The position numbers were made by a program, and so were the translations under genes. Shown piece by piece: positions 20,193 to 29,951 of a stretch of DNA of 64,000 nucleotides. Source of the stretch: Azoarcus_F sp048158365. GTDB lineage: Bacteria; Pseudomonadota; Gammaproteobacteria; Burkholderiales; Rhodocyclaceae. The stretch is taken from NCBI GenBank assembly GCA_048158365.1, contig JBLLNL010000007.1. The stretch is one strand, 5' to 3'. Under the pieces are notes generated by a model. It did not search any database and had not been told where the DNA came from. It saw nothing but the letters and a program-made list of their open reading frames with translations. Within the stretch, counting starts at the first letter, position 1; each line of letters opens with the position of its first letter.

Positions 20193-20741
20193 TCAGCGTG
20201 CCAGCAGGATGCGTCCCGCGCGGCGGCGCCCGCCGAGCTGGCCGAGCATGCCCTCGCCCGCATTCGCATGGCAGATCGCACAGGCCAGTGCGTCGGCGGC
20301 GTCCGCGCTGGGATTGCCCTCCAGCGTCAGCAGGCGCTGCACCATGTGCTGGACCTGCACCTTGTCGGCCTTGCCGTAGCCGACCACCGCCTGCTTGACC
20401 TGCAGCGCGGTGTACTCGTGCACCGGCAGGTCGCAGGACACCGCCCCGCAGATCACCGCGCCGCGCGCCTGGCCGAGCAGCAGCGTGGATTGCGGATTGA
20501 CGTTGACGAACACCTTTTCGACGGCGACCTGATCGGGCCGGTAGGTCTCGATGACCTCGCGGACGCCGTCGAGCAGCGTCTTCAGACGGCCGGGCAATTC
20601 GCCGTCCCGGGTTTTGATACAGCCGCTCGCGACGTAGCGGACCTGGCTGCCGAGCCTGTCGATCAGGCCGAAGCCGGTGATTCTGAGGCCCGGGTCGAGC
20701 CCGAGTATGCGGGTGGTGACGATGGTGCTCGCGGTCGGCAT
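20193..20741 (-). CDS. ruvC: Holliday junction endonuclease RuvC
   Basis: RNase H-fold resolvase of 182 residues. The first catalytic Asp is in ILGLDPGLRITG. The acidic residues VAVEKVFVNVNPQST and the C-terminal DAADALACAICH complete the tetrad. Resolves Holliday junctions with RuvAB. It is not adjacent to ruvA/ruvB, which lie 20 kb away, and its usual partner yebC is one gene away, upstream on the same strand. Confidence 0.96.
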   Translation of the reverse strand: MPTASTIVTTRILGLDPGLRITGFGLIDRLGSQVRYVASGCIKTRDGELPGRLKTLLDGVREVIETYRPDQVAVEKVFVNVNPQSTLLLGQARGAVICGAVSCDLPVHEYTALQVKQAVVGYGKADKVQVQHMVQRLLTLEGNPSADAADALACAICHANAGEGMLGQLGGRRRAGRILLAR

Positions 20742-20756
20742 GCCTGGATTGTATGC

Positions 20757-21632
20757 CTACTTGCGCGCCAGCCAGACGCCCACGACTGCGATCGCCATGC
20801 CGACCAGCGCGAAGCCGGTCAGCGTTTCGCCGAACAGCAACCACGCGAGCAGCGCGGTCGTCGGCGGGGTCAGGTAGAACAGGCTGGCGACATTGACCGC
20901 GCTGCCGCTGCGGATCAGCAGATTGAGCAGGCTGATCGCGCCCAGCGACAGCACCACGACCAGCCACAGCAGCGCGAAGATGAACTCGCCGCTCCACTCG
21001 ACCCGCATGGTCTCGGTCTGCGACGCGATCGCCAGCGTCAGCACCAGCGAGGGCACGAACTGGATGACCGAACCGGTGCGCAGGTCGAAGCGCGGGCAGA
21101 AGCGCTTCTGATACAGCGTGCCGAGCGTGATCGCGAGCAGCGCGACGATCGCGGGCACGATCATCACGCCGACCTCGGCGAACGATGCGCCGTCCTGGCC
21201 GCTCTTGGAGCCGACCACCAGCGCGACACCGATGAAGCCGAGGCCCAGGCCGATCCACTGCGGCCGGCTGACACGTTCATGCAGCAGCCAGCCGGCGCCG
21301 AGCGCGGTCAGCAGCGGCTGCATGCCGACGACCAGCGCCGCGACGCCGGCCGGCAGTCCGAAATGGATCGCGACGAACACGCCACCGAGGTAGAAGGCCT
21401 GCACCAGCAGGCCGGTCACGCCGATATGGAAGACCTGTTGCCAGCTGTTCGGCCACGGCGCGCGCATCGCGACTGCGATCACGGTCATCAGCGCGATCAC
21501 GAGCGCATAGCGGATGGACAGGAAGGTCAGCGGTTCGACGAAGGGCAGACCGAACTTGGCACCGAGAAAACCGGTGCTCCACAACAGCACGAACAGGAAC
21601 GGCATCGCGGAGCGGAGGGCGGGTCGGGTCAT
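20757..21632 (-). CDS. EamA/DMT-family transporter
   Basis: Membrane protein of 291 residues with ten hydrophobic segments arranged as two EamA repeats (for example RSAMPFLFVLLWSTGFLGAK and LTPPTTALLAWLLFGETLTGFALVG). The ATG at 21632 was preferred over a TTG 9 codons upstream. Family members export amino acids or metabolites; the substrate cannot be predicted. It sits between ruvC and yebC, interrupting the common yebC-ruvC linkage. Confidence 0.88.
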   Translation of the reverse strand: MTRPALRSAMPFLFVLLWSTGFLGAKFGLPFVEPLTFLSIRYALVIALMTVIAVAMRAPWPNSWQQVFHIGVTGLLVQAFYLGGVFVAIHFGLPAGVAALVVGMQPLLTALGAGWLLHERVSRPQWIGLGLGFIGVALVVGSKSGQDGASFAEVGVMIVPAIVALLAITLGTLYQKRFCPRFDLRTGSVIQFVPSLVLTLAIASQTETMRVEWSGEFIFALLWLVVVLSLGAISLLNLLIRSGSAVNVASLFYLTPPTTALLAWLLFGETLTGFALVGMAIAVVGVWLARK

Positions 21633-21726
21633 GGCAGAGGGCGTGCGAGCCGGGTTCAAAACAGAACAGCGGTGCAGCTGGCACCGCTGTTCAGAAAAAA
21701 GGGGCGGTTCGAGGATCGGGCGATCG

Positions 21727-22452
21727 TCAGTCGTCGAAGACCGCGGACGTATAGACTTCCTGCACGTCGTCCAGGCTCTCCAGCGCGTCCAGCAGTTTCT
21801 GCATCCTGGCCGCGTCGTCGCCGGTCAGCTCGGTTTCGTTCTGAGGCTTCATCGTGACTTCCCCGAACTCGGCCTTGAATCCGGCGTTCTCGAGCGTCTC
21901 CTTGACCGCGGAGTAATCGTTGGGCGCGGTTATCACCTCGATCGATCCGTCCTCGTTGCCGACCACGTCCTCGGCGCCAGCCTCAAGTGCCGCTTCCATC
22001 AGCGCGTTCTCGTCGGTACCGGGTGCGAACATCAGCTGGCCGCAGTGGGTGAACTGGAACGCCACGCAGCCGTCGGTGCCCATGTTGCCGCCATACTTGG
22101 AGAACGCGTGGCGTACGTCGGCCACGGTGCGGGTCTTGTTGTCGGTGAGGCAGTCGACCATCACCGCCGCGCCGCCGATGCCGTAGCCTTCGTAGCGGGC
22201 TTCCTCGTAACTGACGCCTTCGAGCTCGCCGGTGCCGCGCTTGATCGCGCGTTCGATGTTCTCGCCCGGCATGTTCTCGCCCTTGGCGTTGTCGATCGCG
22301 AGTCGCAGGCGCGGATTGAAGTTGGGATCCCCGCCCCCCATGCGCGCGGCGACCGTGATCTCCTTGATCAGCTTCGTGAAGACCTTGCCGCGCTTGGCAT
22401 CCTGACGCCCCTTGCGGTGCTGGATGTTGGCCCATTTGGAGTGACCCGCCAT
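21727..22452 (-). CDS. yebC: YebC/PmpR-family DNA-binding protein
   Basis: Protein of 241 residues of the TACO1/YebC family. N-terminus MAGHSKWANIQHRKGRQDAKRGK and the segment GEGYGIGGAAVMVDCLTDNKTRTVADVRHAFSKYGGN-like are conserved (here YEGYGIGGAAV). Members act as transcriptional regulators and, in recent work, as translation factors that relieve ribosome stalling. First gene of a minus-strand run with EamA and ruvC. Confidence 0.95.
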   Translation of the reverse strand: MAGHSKWANIQHRKGRQDAKRGKVFTKLIKEITVAARMGGGDPNFNPRLRLAIDNAKGENMPGENIERAIKRGTGELEGVSYEEARYEGYGIGGAAVMVDCLTDNKTRTVADVRHAFSKYGGNMGTDGCVAFQFTHCGQLMFAPGTDENALMEAALEAGAEDVVGNEDGSIEVITAPNDYSAVKETLENAGFKAEFGEVTMKPQNETELTGDDAARMQKLLDALESLDDVQEVYTSAVFDD

Positions 22453-22603
22453 AGATTCCTCGAGACTGCCGGTGATGTGTGAAGCGCGAATTATACCGCG
22501 CGCGCCATGACCGGGGCCGCCCGACCTCGCGACCCTTCGACAGTGTCATTTTCCATCGGTTTGGTGTATCAATGGACTTGTAACGACGTCCCGTGAGCCA
22601 CGC

Positions 22604-23266
22604 ATGCCGAATCGCCTCGTCCTGTCTTTGTTTCTGTGCTTCATGGCCCTTGCGGGGGGCGCGCATGCTCAGGTGCGCATGACCTTCGACGGTTGTCTCG
22701 ATTCGAACGGCGTGCAGGTGCCGTCGGTGCTGGACGAGACGCTGGCCCGGACCTTCGACACGCGCATCGAGGGCGGTCGGCCGGTGATCCGCTACAACCC
22801 GGACCTGCTGCCGGACATGGCGCCCAAGGTCAGGCTGTTCTTTTATGCGCACGAATGTGCGCGTGTGAATCTGGGAATGGCGCCGGCCGCGCCGCGCATG
22901 CTCGCCGATGCGCGCGAGGCTGACTGCTGGGGGCTGGTCACGCTGATCCGCTCCAGGCTGCTCGACGACCGTGACGTACCGGCGATGCTGCCCGACATGC
23001 GTTTCGCGATCGAGGACTGGTCGCTGCTGCCCGGGCCGCCGCGCGGCTTCGAGTGGTATCTGCCGGCCTGCATGCGCGAATATGCCGACCGGCCCTCACT
23101 CGCGCATCCGCCGTCCGGCCAGGACGACTGGAACACCTGTGCGCGTCGTTGCGCCGACACGCTGTACCAGTGTCAGCAGCAGACCTGCCGCGGACCGGCC
23201 TGCGAACCCTGCGTACAGACCTATGAACAATGCGTGAACAGCTGTTTCGCGCGCTTTCCCCGATGA
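22604..23266 (+). CDS. Secreted Cys-rich hypothetical protein with AHEC motif
   Basis: Protein of 220 residues. Signal peptide VLSLFLCFMALAGGAHA then mature QVRM. The middle has RLFFYAHECARVNLG followed by EADCWGL, reminiscent of zinc-peptidase HExx motifs with a downstream acidic helix, but the second His of HExxH is replaced by Arg. The C-terminal 60 residues hold eight Cys in CARRC, CQQQTC, CEPC and CVNSC patterns, likely disulfides. I know no characterised relative. Alone between yebC and the ATPase gene. Confidence 0.75.
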   Translation: MPNRLVLSLFLCFMALAGGAHAQVRMTFDGCLDSNGVQVPSVLDETLARTFDTRIEGGRPVIRYNPDLLPDMAPKVRLFFYAHECARVNLGMAPAAPRMLADAREADCWGLVTLIRSRLLDDRDVPAMLPDMRFAIEDWSLLPGPPRGFEWYLPACMREYADRPSLAHPPSGQDDWNTCARRCADTLYQCQQQTCRGPACEPCVQTYEQCVNSCFARFPR

Positions 23267-23323
23267 CCGGAGCCGCGTATCCCGAAGCCGCGTCGATCCG
23301 TCATCCATCCGAGGTGCTCAATC

Positions 23324-24862
23324 GTGACTGAACCCTTGCTGATTGCGCGCACGCGCGACACCGAATGCCAGTTGTTGTCCAGGCTGGCCAATCGACATGG
23401 ACTGATCACCGGCGCGACCGGCACCGGCAAGACGGTCACGCTGCAGAAGATGGCCGAAGCCTTCGTCGGGATCGGCGTGCCGGTGTTCGTCGCCGACGTG
23501 AAGGGCGATCTGTCCGGCATCGGCGCGCCGGGCGTCGCGTCGGAGCGGCTGATGAGCCGTCTCGACGCGATCGGCATCACCGAGTTCGAGCCGGTCGCCA
23601 ACACCGTGGTGTTCTGGGACGTGTTCGCCGAGAAGGGTCATCCGGTGCGCGCGACGATCTCGGACATGGGTCCGCTGCTGCTCGGCCGCCTGCTCAATCT
23701 GAACGACACGCAGGCCGGCGTGCTGCAGCTGGTGTTCAAGATCGCCGACGACAACGGCTTGCTGCTGCTCGATCTGAAGGATCTGCGCGCGATGATCCAG
23801 TACGTGGGCGAGAACGCACGCAGTTTCACGACCGAGTACGGCAACGTCTCGATCGCCTCGATCGGTGCGATCCAGCGCGGACTGCTGAATCTCGAGCAGC
23901 AGGGGGGCGATCTCTTCTTCGGCGAACCGATGCTGGATCTGGCCGACCTGATCCAGACCGATGCCAACGGGCGCGGCGTCGTGAACATCCTGTCAGCGGA
24001 AAAGCTGTACAACTCGCCCCAGCTCTACTCCACCTTCCTGCTGTGGATGCTGGCCGAACTGTTCGAGCAGTTGCCCGAGATCGGCGACCCGGACAAGCCG
24101 AAACTGGTGTTCTTCTTCGACGAGGCGCACCTGCTGTTCAAGGATGCGCCCAAGGCGCTGGTCGAGAAGATCGAGCGCGTGGTCCGGCTGATCCGCTCCA
24201 AGGGCGTCGGCGTGTATTTCGTGACGCAGAGCCCGCTGGATGTGCCCGAGAGCGTGCTCGGCCAGCTCGGCAACCGGGTTCAGCATGCGTTGCGCGCGTT
24301 CACGCCGCGTGACCAGCGCGCGGTCAAGAGCGCGGCCGACACGATGCGCGCCAATCCGGCCTTCAATGCGGCCGACGTGATCACCGAGCTGGGCGTGGGC
24401 GAGGCGCTGGTGTCGTTCCTGGACGAGAAGGGGCGACCGAGCGTCGTCGAACGCACGTCCATCATCGCGCCCGGATCGCGCCTGGGCCCGATGACCGAGG
24501 CCGAGCGCTTCGCCGCGATCCGGTCATCCGTGCTGTACGGCCATTACGAGCAGGTGGTCGATCGCGAATCGGCCTACGAACTGCTGCGGGCGCAGGCCGA
24601 GAGCGCCGCGCAGCGCGCGGCCGAGGCGGCGTTCGAAGCCGCGGCGGAGAAGGCGGCCCGGAGCACGGCGTCGACCACGCCGCAACAGGGCGGCAACGTA
24701 CTGTCCGACGTGCTGTTCGGCTCCACCGGCCCGCGCGGCGGCCGTCGTGACGGTCTTGCACAGGTCGCCGCGAAGACCGTGACCCGGACCATCGGCAGCT
24801 CGATCGGGCGTCAGATCGCGCGCGGCATCCTCGGCTCGCTGCTCGGAGGCGCCAAGCGCTGA
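23324..24862 (+). CDS. yjgR: HerA-like P-loop ATPase (DUF853)
   Basis: Protein of 512 residues starting with GTG. Walker A is GATGTGKT near residue 30, Walker B is VFFFDEAHLLF, and VYFVTQSPLDVPESVLGQLGNRVQHALRAFTPRDQ is the HerA/FtsK-like sensor and arginine-finger stretch. An Ala/Glu-rich helix near 430 precedes a Gly-rich tail. It matches the YjgR/DUF853 family, whose biological role is undetermined; DNA or protein translocation is inferred from fold. Convergent with metF, only 12 bases apart. Confidence 0.9.
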   Translation: MTEPLLIARTRDTECQLLSRLANRHGLITGATGTGKTVTLQKMAEAFVGIGVPVFVADVKGDLSGIGAPGVASERLMSRLDAIGITEFEPVANTVVFWDVFAEKGHPVRATISDMGPLLLGRLLNLNDTQAGVLQLVFKIADDNGLLLLDLKDLRAMIQYVGENARSFTTEYGNVSIASIGAIQRGLLNLEQQGGDLFFGEPMLDLADLIQTDANGRGVVNILSAEKLYNSPQLYSTFLLWMLAELFEQLPEIGDPDKPKLVFFFDEAHLLFKDAPKALVEKIERVVRLIRSKGVGVYFVTQSPLDVPESVLGQLGNRVQHALRAFTPRDQRAVKSAADTMRANPAFNAADVITELGVGEALVSFLDEKGRPSVVERTSIIAPGSRLGPMTEAERFAAIRSSVLYGHYEQVVDRESAYELLRAQAESAAQRAAEAAFEAAAEKAARSTASTTPQQGGNVLSDVLFGSTGPRGGRRDGLAQVAAKTVTRTIGSSIGRQIARGILGSLLGGAKR

Positions 24863-24874
24863 GCGCCCGACCGC

Positions 24875-25714
24875 TCAGATCGCCAGGCCGAGCCGCCGGC
24901 AGATGTCCATCGTGGGTCCGGCCTGGTTCATGCTGTAGAAGTGCAGGCCCGGTGCGCCGGCCCGCAGCAGCTTCTCGCACAAGGCCGTGACGACATCCAG
25001 ACCGAAGGCCTGCACGGAGTCGGTGTCGTCGCCGAAACCTTCGAACTTCTTGCGCATCCAGCGCGGGATCTCGGCGCCGCAGGCGTCCGAGAAGCGCGCC
25101 AGCTTGCTGAAGCTCGTGATCGGCATGATGCCGGGTACGATCGGGATCCTCACGCCCAGTGCCTGCGCCTGGTCGACGAAGTGCAGGTAGGCGTCCAGGT
25201 TGTAGAAGTACTGCGTGATCGCCGAATTCGCGCCGGCGTCCACCTTGCGCTTGAACGCGAGCAGGTCGTCGCGCGGGCTTTTCGCCTGCGGATGCCATTC
25301 CGGATAGGCGGCGACCTCGACGATGAAGCGATCGCCGGTCTCGCTGCGGATGAACTCGACCAGCTCGTTGGCATAGCGGAACTCGCCTGCCGCACCCACG
25401 CCCGACGGCAGGTCGCCGCGCAGCGCGACGATGCGGCGGATGCCGGTCGCGGCGTACTCCTGCAGGATCTCGCGGATGCCGTCGCGGCTCGACCCGATGC
25501 ATGACAGGTGCGGCGCGGCCTCGCTGCCGCTGTCGGCGATCTCGCGTACCGTGGCGAAGGTGCGTTCGCGGGTCGAACCACCGGCGCCGTAGGTCACCGA
25601 GAAGAAGGCCGGTTCGAGCTCGGCCAGGCGCGCGCGGGTCGCGCGCAGCTTCTCCGCGCCCTCCGGCGTCTGCGGCGGGAAGAACTCGATCGAAAGTTCA
25701 GTCTTGGTCGTCAT
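24875..25714 (-). CDS. metF: 5,10-Methylenetetrahydrofolate reductase
   Basis: Flavoenzyme of 279 residues making 5-methyl-THF for methionine synthesis. Family segments: SIEFFPPQTPEG at the N-terminus, FFSVTYGAGGSTRERT, HLSCIGSSRD, VALRGDLP and PIVPGIMPITSF. It overlaps the upstream tlyA by 17 bases and ends a minus-strand run that also contains ahcY, linking folate and SAM cycles. Confidence 0.96.
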   Translation of the reverse strand: MTTKTELSIEFFPPQTPEGAEKLRATRARLAELEPAFFSVTYGAGGSTRERTFATVREIADSGSEAAPHLSCIGSSRDGIREILQEYAATGIRRIVALRGDLPSGVGAAGEFRYANELVEFIRSETGDRFIVEVAAYPEWHPQAKSPRDDLLAFKRKVDAGANSAITQYFYNLDAYLHFVDQAQALGVRIPIVPGIMPITSFSKLARFSDACGAEIPRWMRKKFEGFGDDTDSVQAFGLDVVTALCEKLLRAGAPGLHFYSMNQAGPTMDICRRLGLAI

Positions 25715-26561
25715 GTCGGTGTTGCATCCAGATCAGGAATTCGCGATTGCCTTCGATGTTGCCGACGCCGCCGCCTGTGAGTGGGGATTCGTACCAGCCC
25801 CGCACCGCGAGGCCGAGTTCTTGCGCCGCGAGCCGGATCGTCCGCTCGACCGTTTCGTACAGGGCCTCGTCCCTGACCACGCCGCCCTTGCCGAGCCCGT
25901 TCGGACCGACCTCGAACTGCGGCTTGACCAGCGCGACGATCTGCCCGCCCGGGGCGAGCAGCGCCGGCCACTGTGGCATCAACAGCGCCAGCGAGATGAA
26001 GCTCGCGTCGCACACGATCAGGTCGAAGCCTTCGGGCGGCACGTGCGGTGCGAGATCGGCCGCGACCAGATGACGGGCGTTGACGCCCTCCAGCGTGACG
26101 CAGCGCGGATCGTCATGCAGACGCGGGTGAAGCTGGCCGTGTCCGACCTCGACGCCGACCACGCGGTCGGCACCGGCCTGCAGCAGGCAGTCGGTGAACC
26201 CGCCGGTGCTCTGGCCGATGTCGAGGCAGGTCGCGCCGCGTACGTCGAGTCCGGTCCGTTCGAGTGCGGCGGCGAGCTTCAGCGCGCCGCGCGACACATA
26301 GCGGGTCTGTTCGTCCTCGGCGACCGTCAGCCGCGCGGATTCGGGCAGCAGGTGCCCGGGTTTGACGATGACGCCTTCGTCGCACGACACCCGGCCGGCT
26401 TCGATCAACTGCCTGGCGCGGGTGCGCGATTCCACCAGGCCCTGTGCGACCAGCAGCGTGTCGAGGCGTTGCAGACCGGCCGGCCGTGGCGCGATCGCTG
26501 CGGTCCGCTCGCGCTTGGGTGCGGCGCGATGGCTGCGGCTGTGGAAGGAGTTCATCGACAT
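25698..26561 (-). CDS. tlyA: TlyA-family rRNA 2'-O-methyltransferase
   Basis: Protein of 287 residues: N-terminal S4 RNA-binding domain (RLDTLLVAQGLVESRTRARQLIEAGRV) then an FtsJ-type methyltransferase domain with SAM motif CLDIGQSTGGFTDCLLQAGA and catalytic residues around CDASFISL and ALVKPQFEVG. TlyA methylates 16S/23S rRNA or acts as a haemolysin-like RNA methylase in other bacteria. The first 25 residues are variable, so the start could be later. It uses SAM and lies among SAM-cycle genes. Confidence 0.9.
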   Translation of the reverse strand: MSMNSFHSRSHRAAPKRERTAAIAPRPAGLQRLDTLLVAQGLVESRTRARQLIEAGRVSCDEGVIVKPGHLLPESARLTVAEDEQTRYVSRGALKLAAALERTGLDVRGATCLDIGQSTGGFTDCLLQAGADRVVGVEVGHGQLHPRLHDDPRCVTLEGVNARHLVAADLAPHVPPEGFDLIVCDASFISLALLMPQWPALLAPGGQIVALVKPQFEVGPNGLGKGGVVRDEALYETVERTIRLAAQELGLAVRGWYESPLTGGGVGNIEGNREFLIWMQHRHDDQD

Positions 26562-26600
26562 GATGTCAGCCTCGGGTCCGACAGCCGCCTCGGTCCGTGG

Positions 26601-27473
26601 TCATTTGATCGCCAGGGTCTGGACTTCGTTGTCATAGACGTCGTGACGCTTGTCGTACAGCGGAATGGTCGTGCCGTTGACCCGGTTCTGGGTCAGGTTG
26701 TCGAGATTCACATCGGCGATCACGATCTGCTCGACGTTCGGTGTGCCTTCGGCCGCGATGCCGTCGCGCGAGAACGGAAAATCGGACGGCGTGATGATGC
26801 TCGCCTGGCCGTAATGCACGCCCAGGCCTTCGACCGGCAGATTGCCGACCGTGCTGGTCATCGCGACATAGACCTGATTCTCGATCGCGCGCGCATGGCA
26901 GCAGTAGCGCACGCGCAGAAAACCCTGGCGATCGTCGGTGCATGAGGGCACGAACAGGATGTCGGCACCGGCCTCGCAGACCATGCGGGCGAGCTCGGGA
27001 AACTCGATGTCGTAGCAGATCAGGATCGCGATCTTGCCGTAGGGCGTCTCGAACAGGTGCAGCTGGTCGCCGGCGGCGGTGTCCCACATCTCGCGCTCCC
27101 AGCGCGTGCGGTGGATCTTGTCCTGCTCATGCACTTCGCCGTCGGGCGTGAACAGATACGCGGTGTTGTAGAGTTGCCCGTCGCGCAGCGTGGGGTGGCT
27201 GCCGCCGATCAGGAACACCCGCCAGTATTGTGCGAGTTCGCGCATCAGCTCGATGTAGCGCTGCGTGTAATCGTTCATGTTGCGCACCGCCTCCGGCAGC
27301 TCGCGGGTGTCCATGAAGGACAGCAGCTGCGTGGTGAAGATCTCGGGCAGCAGCACGAAGTGGGGGCGATAGTCGCCCGCCGCCTGCACGACGAAGCGCA
27401 CCTGGTTCTCGAACCCGGACCAGTCGTGGATCTGACGGAGCAGGTACTGGACTGCGGCGATTCTGACGATCAT
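26601..27473 (-). CDS. Carbon-nitrogen hydrolase (nitrilase superfamily)
   Basis: Amidase-fold enzyme of 290 residues with the Glu-Lys-Cys triad: Glu in FVLLPEIFTT, Lys in HEQDKIHRTRWE, Cys in AILICYDIEFPE. The ATG at 27473 overlaps the GNAT gene stop by four bases (ATGA), so the two are coupled. In other bacteria a GNAT domain and this hydrolase are fused in one protein. The substrate is unknown. Confidence 0.88.
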   Translation of the reverse strand: MIVRIAAVQYLLRQIHDWSGFENQVRFVVQAAGDYRPHFVLLPEIFTTQLLSFMDTRELPEAVRNMNDYTQRYIELMRELAQYWRVFLIGGSHPTLRDGQLYNTAYLFTPDGEVHEQDKIHRTRWEREMWDTAAGDQLHLFETPYGKIAILICYDIEFPELARMVCEAGADILFVPSCTDDRQGFLRVRYCCHARAIENQVYVAMTSTVGNLPVEGLGVHYGQASIITPSDFPFSRDGIAAEGTPNVEQIVIADVNLDNLTQNRVNGTTIPLYDKRHDVYDNEVQTLAIK

Positions 27474-28129
27474 AGGATCTCCTTTTCGGGTATGCGCGTG
27501 GGCCTGCCCGCATCGTAGGCCGGATTCAGCCACACGATAAGGGAGGCGTTGCCACAGGATTCATGGTCCTCCGGCAGGTAGTCCTCGATCACGCCGCAAT
27601 AGTGGAAGCCTTCATGCAGCTGGAAACCGAGCACCGGGTCGCGCAAGTCGCCCCACACGACCCGCTTGGCGTAGTCCTCGGCGCTCATCTCGGCGGCATG
27701 CAGATGATAGCCGGGCAGCCGCCCACAGGCGATGATGCGCTTCAGGTTCATTGCCTGGCACAGGCGGCGGCGTCCCTCGTAGAGTGCGTGCCCCAGCCCC
27801 ATGCCCCGTACCTCGGGGTCGACGAACACTTCGGCGCCATAAAGCGTCTTGCCGCCGGGGTCGTGCTCCTGGAACGTGCCCGAGGCGGTGATCTCCTTCC
27901 AGGTGTGCGTGTCGAACCAGTCGTCCCAGATCACGACGAACGAACTCGCACATCCGACCACGCGTCCGTCGAATTCGGCCACGATCTGGCCGTGAGGGAA
28001 GATCTCGAGCTGATGCTCGAACTTGACCCGCGACCAGGGGGGCATTTCGGGCGGGTAGGCGTGTTTTTGCAGCCGTATGAGTTCCGGAATGTCTTCGGCC
28101 CGGGTGTGGCGTATCGTCACTTTCGACAT
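27470..28129 (-). CDS. GNAT-family N-acetyltransferase coupled to the nitrilase gene
   Basis: Protein of 219 residues with the GNAT core: GRVVGCASSFVVIWDD, then VFVDPEVRGMGLGHALYEGRRRLCQ, the acetyl-CoA-binding R-x-x-G-x-G/A loop (RGMGLG), and a C-terminal GFHYCGVIEDYLPED motif. Coupled to the carbon-nitrogen hydrolase, it may form a two-step amide-modifying enzyme pair. Substrate unknown. Confidence 0.87.
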   Translation of the reverse strand: MSKVTIRHTRAEDIPELIRLQKHAYPPEMPPWSRVKFEHQLEIFPHGQIVAEFDGRVVGCASSFVVIWDDWFDTHTWKEITASGTFQEHDPGGKTLYGAEVFVDPEVRGMGLGHALYEGRRRLCQAMNLKRIIACGRLPGYHLHAAEMSAEDYAKRVVWGDLRDPVLGFQLHEGFHYCGVIEDYLPEDHESCGNASLIVWLNPAYDAGRPTRIPEKEIL

Positions 28130-28170
28130 GGTCGTTCTCCGTTTCGAATGCCGCGATCCAGTCCGCCCGG

Positions 28171-28202
28171 CACCCGCAGCGGCGCGATGGCCGGTGCGGG
28201 TG
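28171..28202 (-). terminator. Candidate hairpin after ahcY
   Basis: CACCCGCA (28171-28178) pairs with TGCGGGTG (28195-28202), 16 bases after the ahcY stop on the minus strand. No T tract follows, so it may slow or process transcripts rather than end them. Confidence 0.3.
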
Positions 28203-28217
28203 GATCCAGAGCCGGGA

Positions 28218-29627
<1,410 letters not shown>

Positions 29628-29672
29628 TGAATGCTCCTTGCTATGGCCGGGGGGAACGGGTAGTGCGGTCTT

Positions 29673-29738
29673 GCTCACCCGGAATCCCTAACCCGGCAGG
29701 GTTGAGAAATGAAACACCAAGCGGTGTCTCGGGTGAGC
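29673..29738 (-). other. Structured leader element (three-way junction) between SAH riboswitch and ahcY
   Basis: GCTCACCCG (29673-29681) pairs with CGGGTGAGC (29730-29738) and encloses two hairpins: ACACC/GGTGT at 29714-29727 and AACCC/GGGTT at 29690-29703. All three stems are perfect. It lies between the aptamer and the ahcY ribosome site, so it could be the expression platform, or an independent inserted repeat. Confidence 0.45.
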
Positions 29739-29754
29739 GCCGTTTCTGTACAAG

Positions 29755-29845
29755 AACCGCGACCTGTCGGTCGGCTGGCTCCGAGCCTGGGGGCGGACAC
29801 CGCATGATGCGGATGACTCGACGCCTTGCAGCGCTCCTCGGAGGA
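29755..29845 (-). ncRNA. SAH riboswitch upstream of ahcY
   Basis: Read on the minus strand, CCGAGGAGCGCTGCAAGG (complement of 29824-29841) followed about 35 bases later by CCAGGCTCGGA (complement of 29780-29790) is the conserved core of the SAH aptamer: GAGGAGCGCUGCAA and the partner GGCUCGG forming P1. A TATACT box at 29851-29856 may be the -10. The class binds SAH and switches on ahcY, as expected for this gene. Exact boundaries are approximate. Confidence 0.85.
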
Positions 29846-29951
29846 TGCTGAGTATACATCAACGGCGTCATCTGCTGCAGTGCCTGATTCGCTGCGCTCG
29901 TGCGCTGACCTGCTCGCCGGGTCGGGTGCCGCGCTTGGTTCGGCCTTCCGG

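Noticed and set aside
29673..29738. tRNA-like fold
   Set aside because: Three stems are present, but there is no T-loop, anticodon arm or CCA-compatible acceptor; kept as a structured leader instead.
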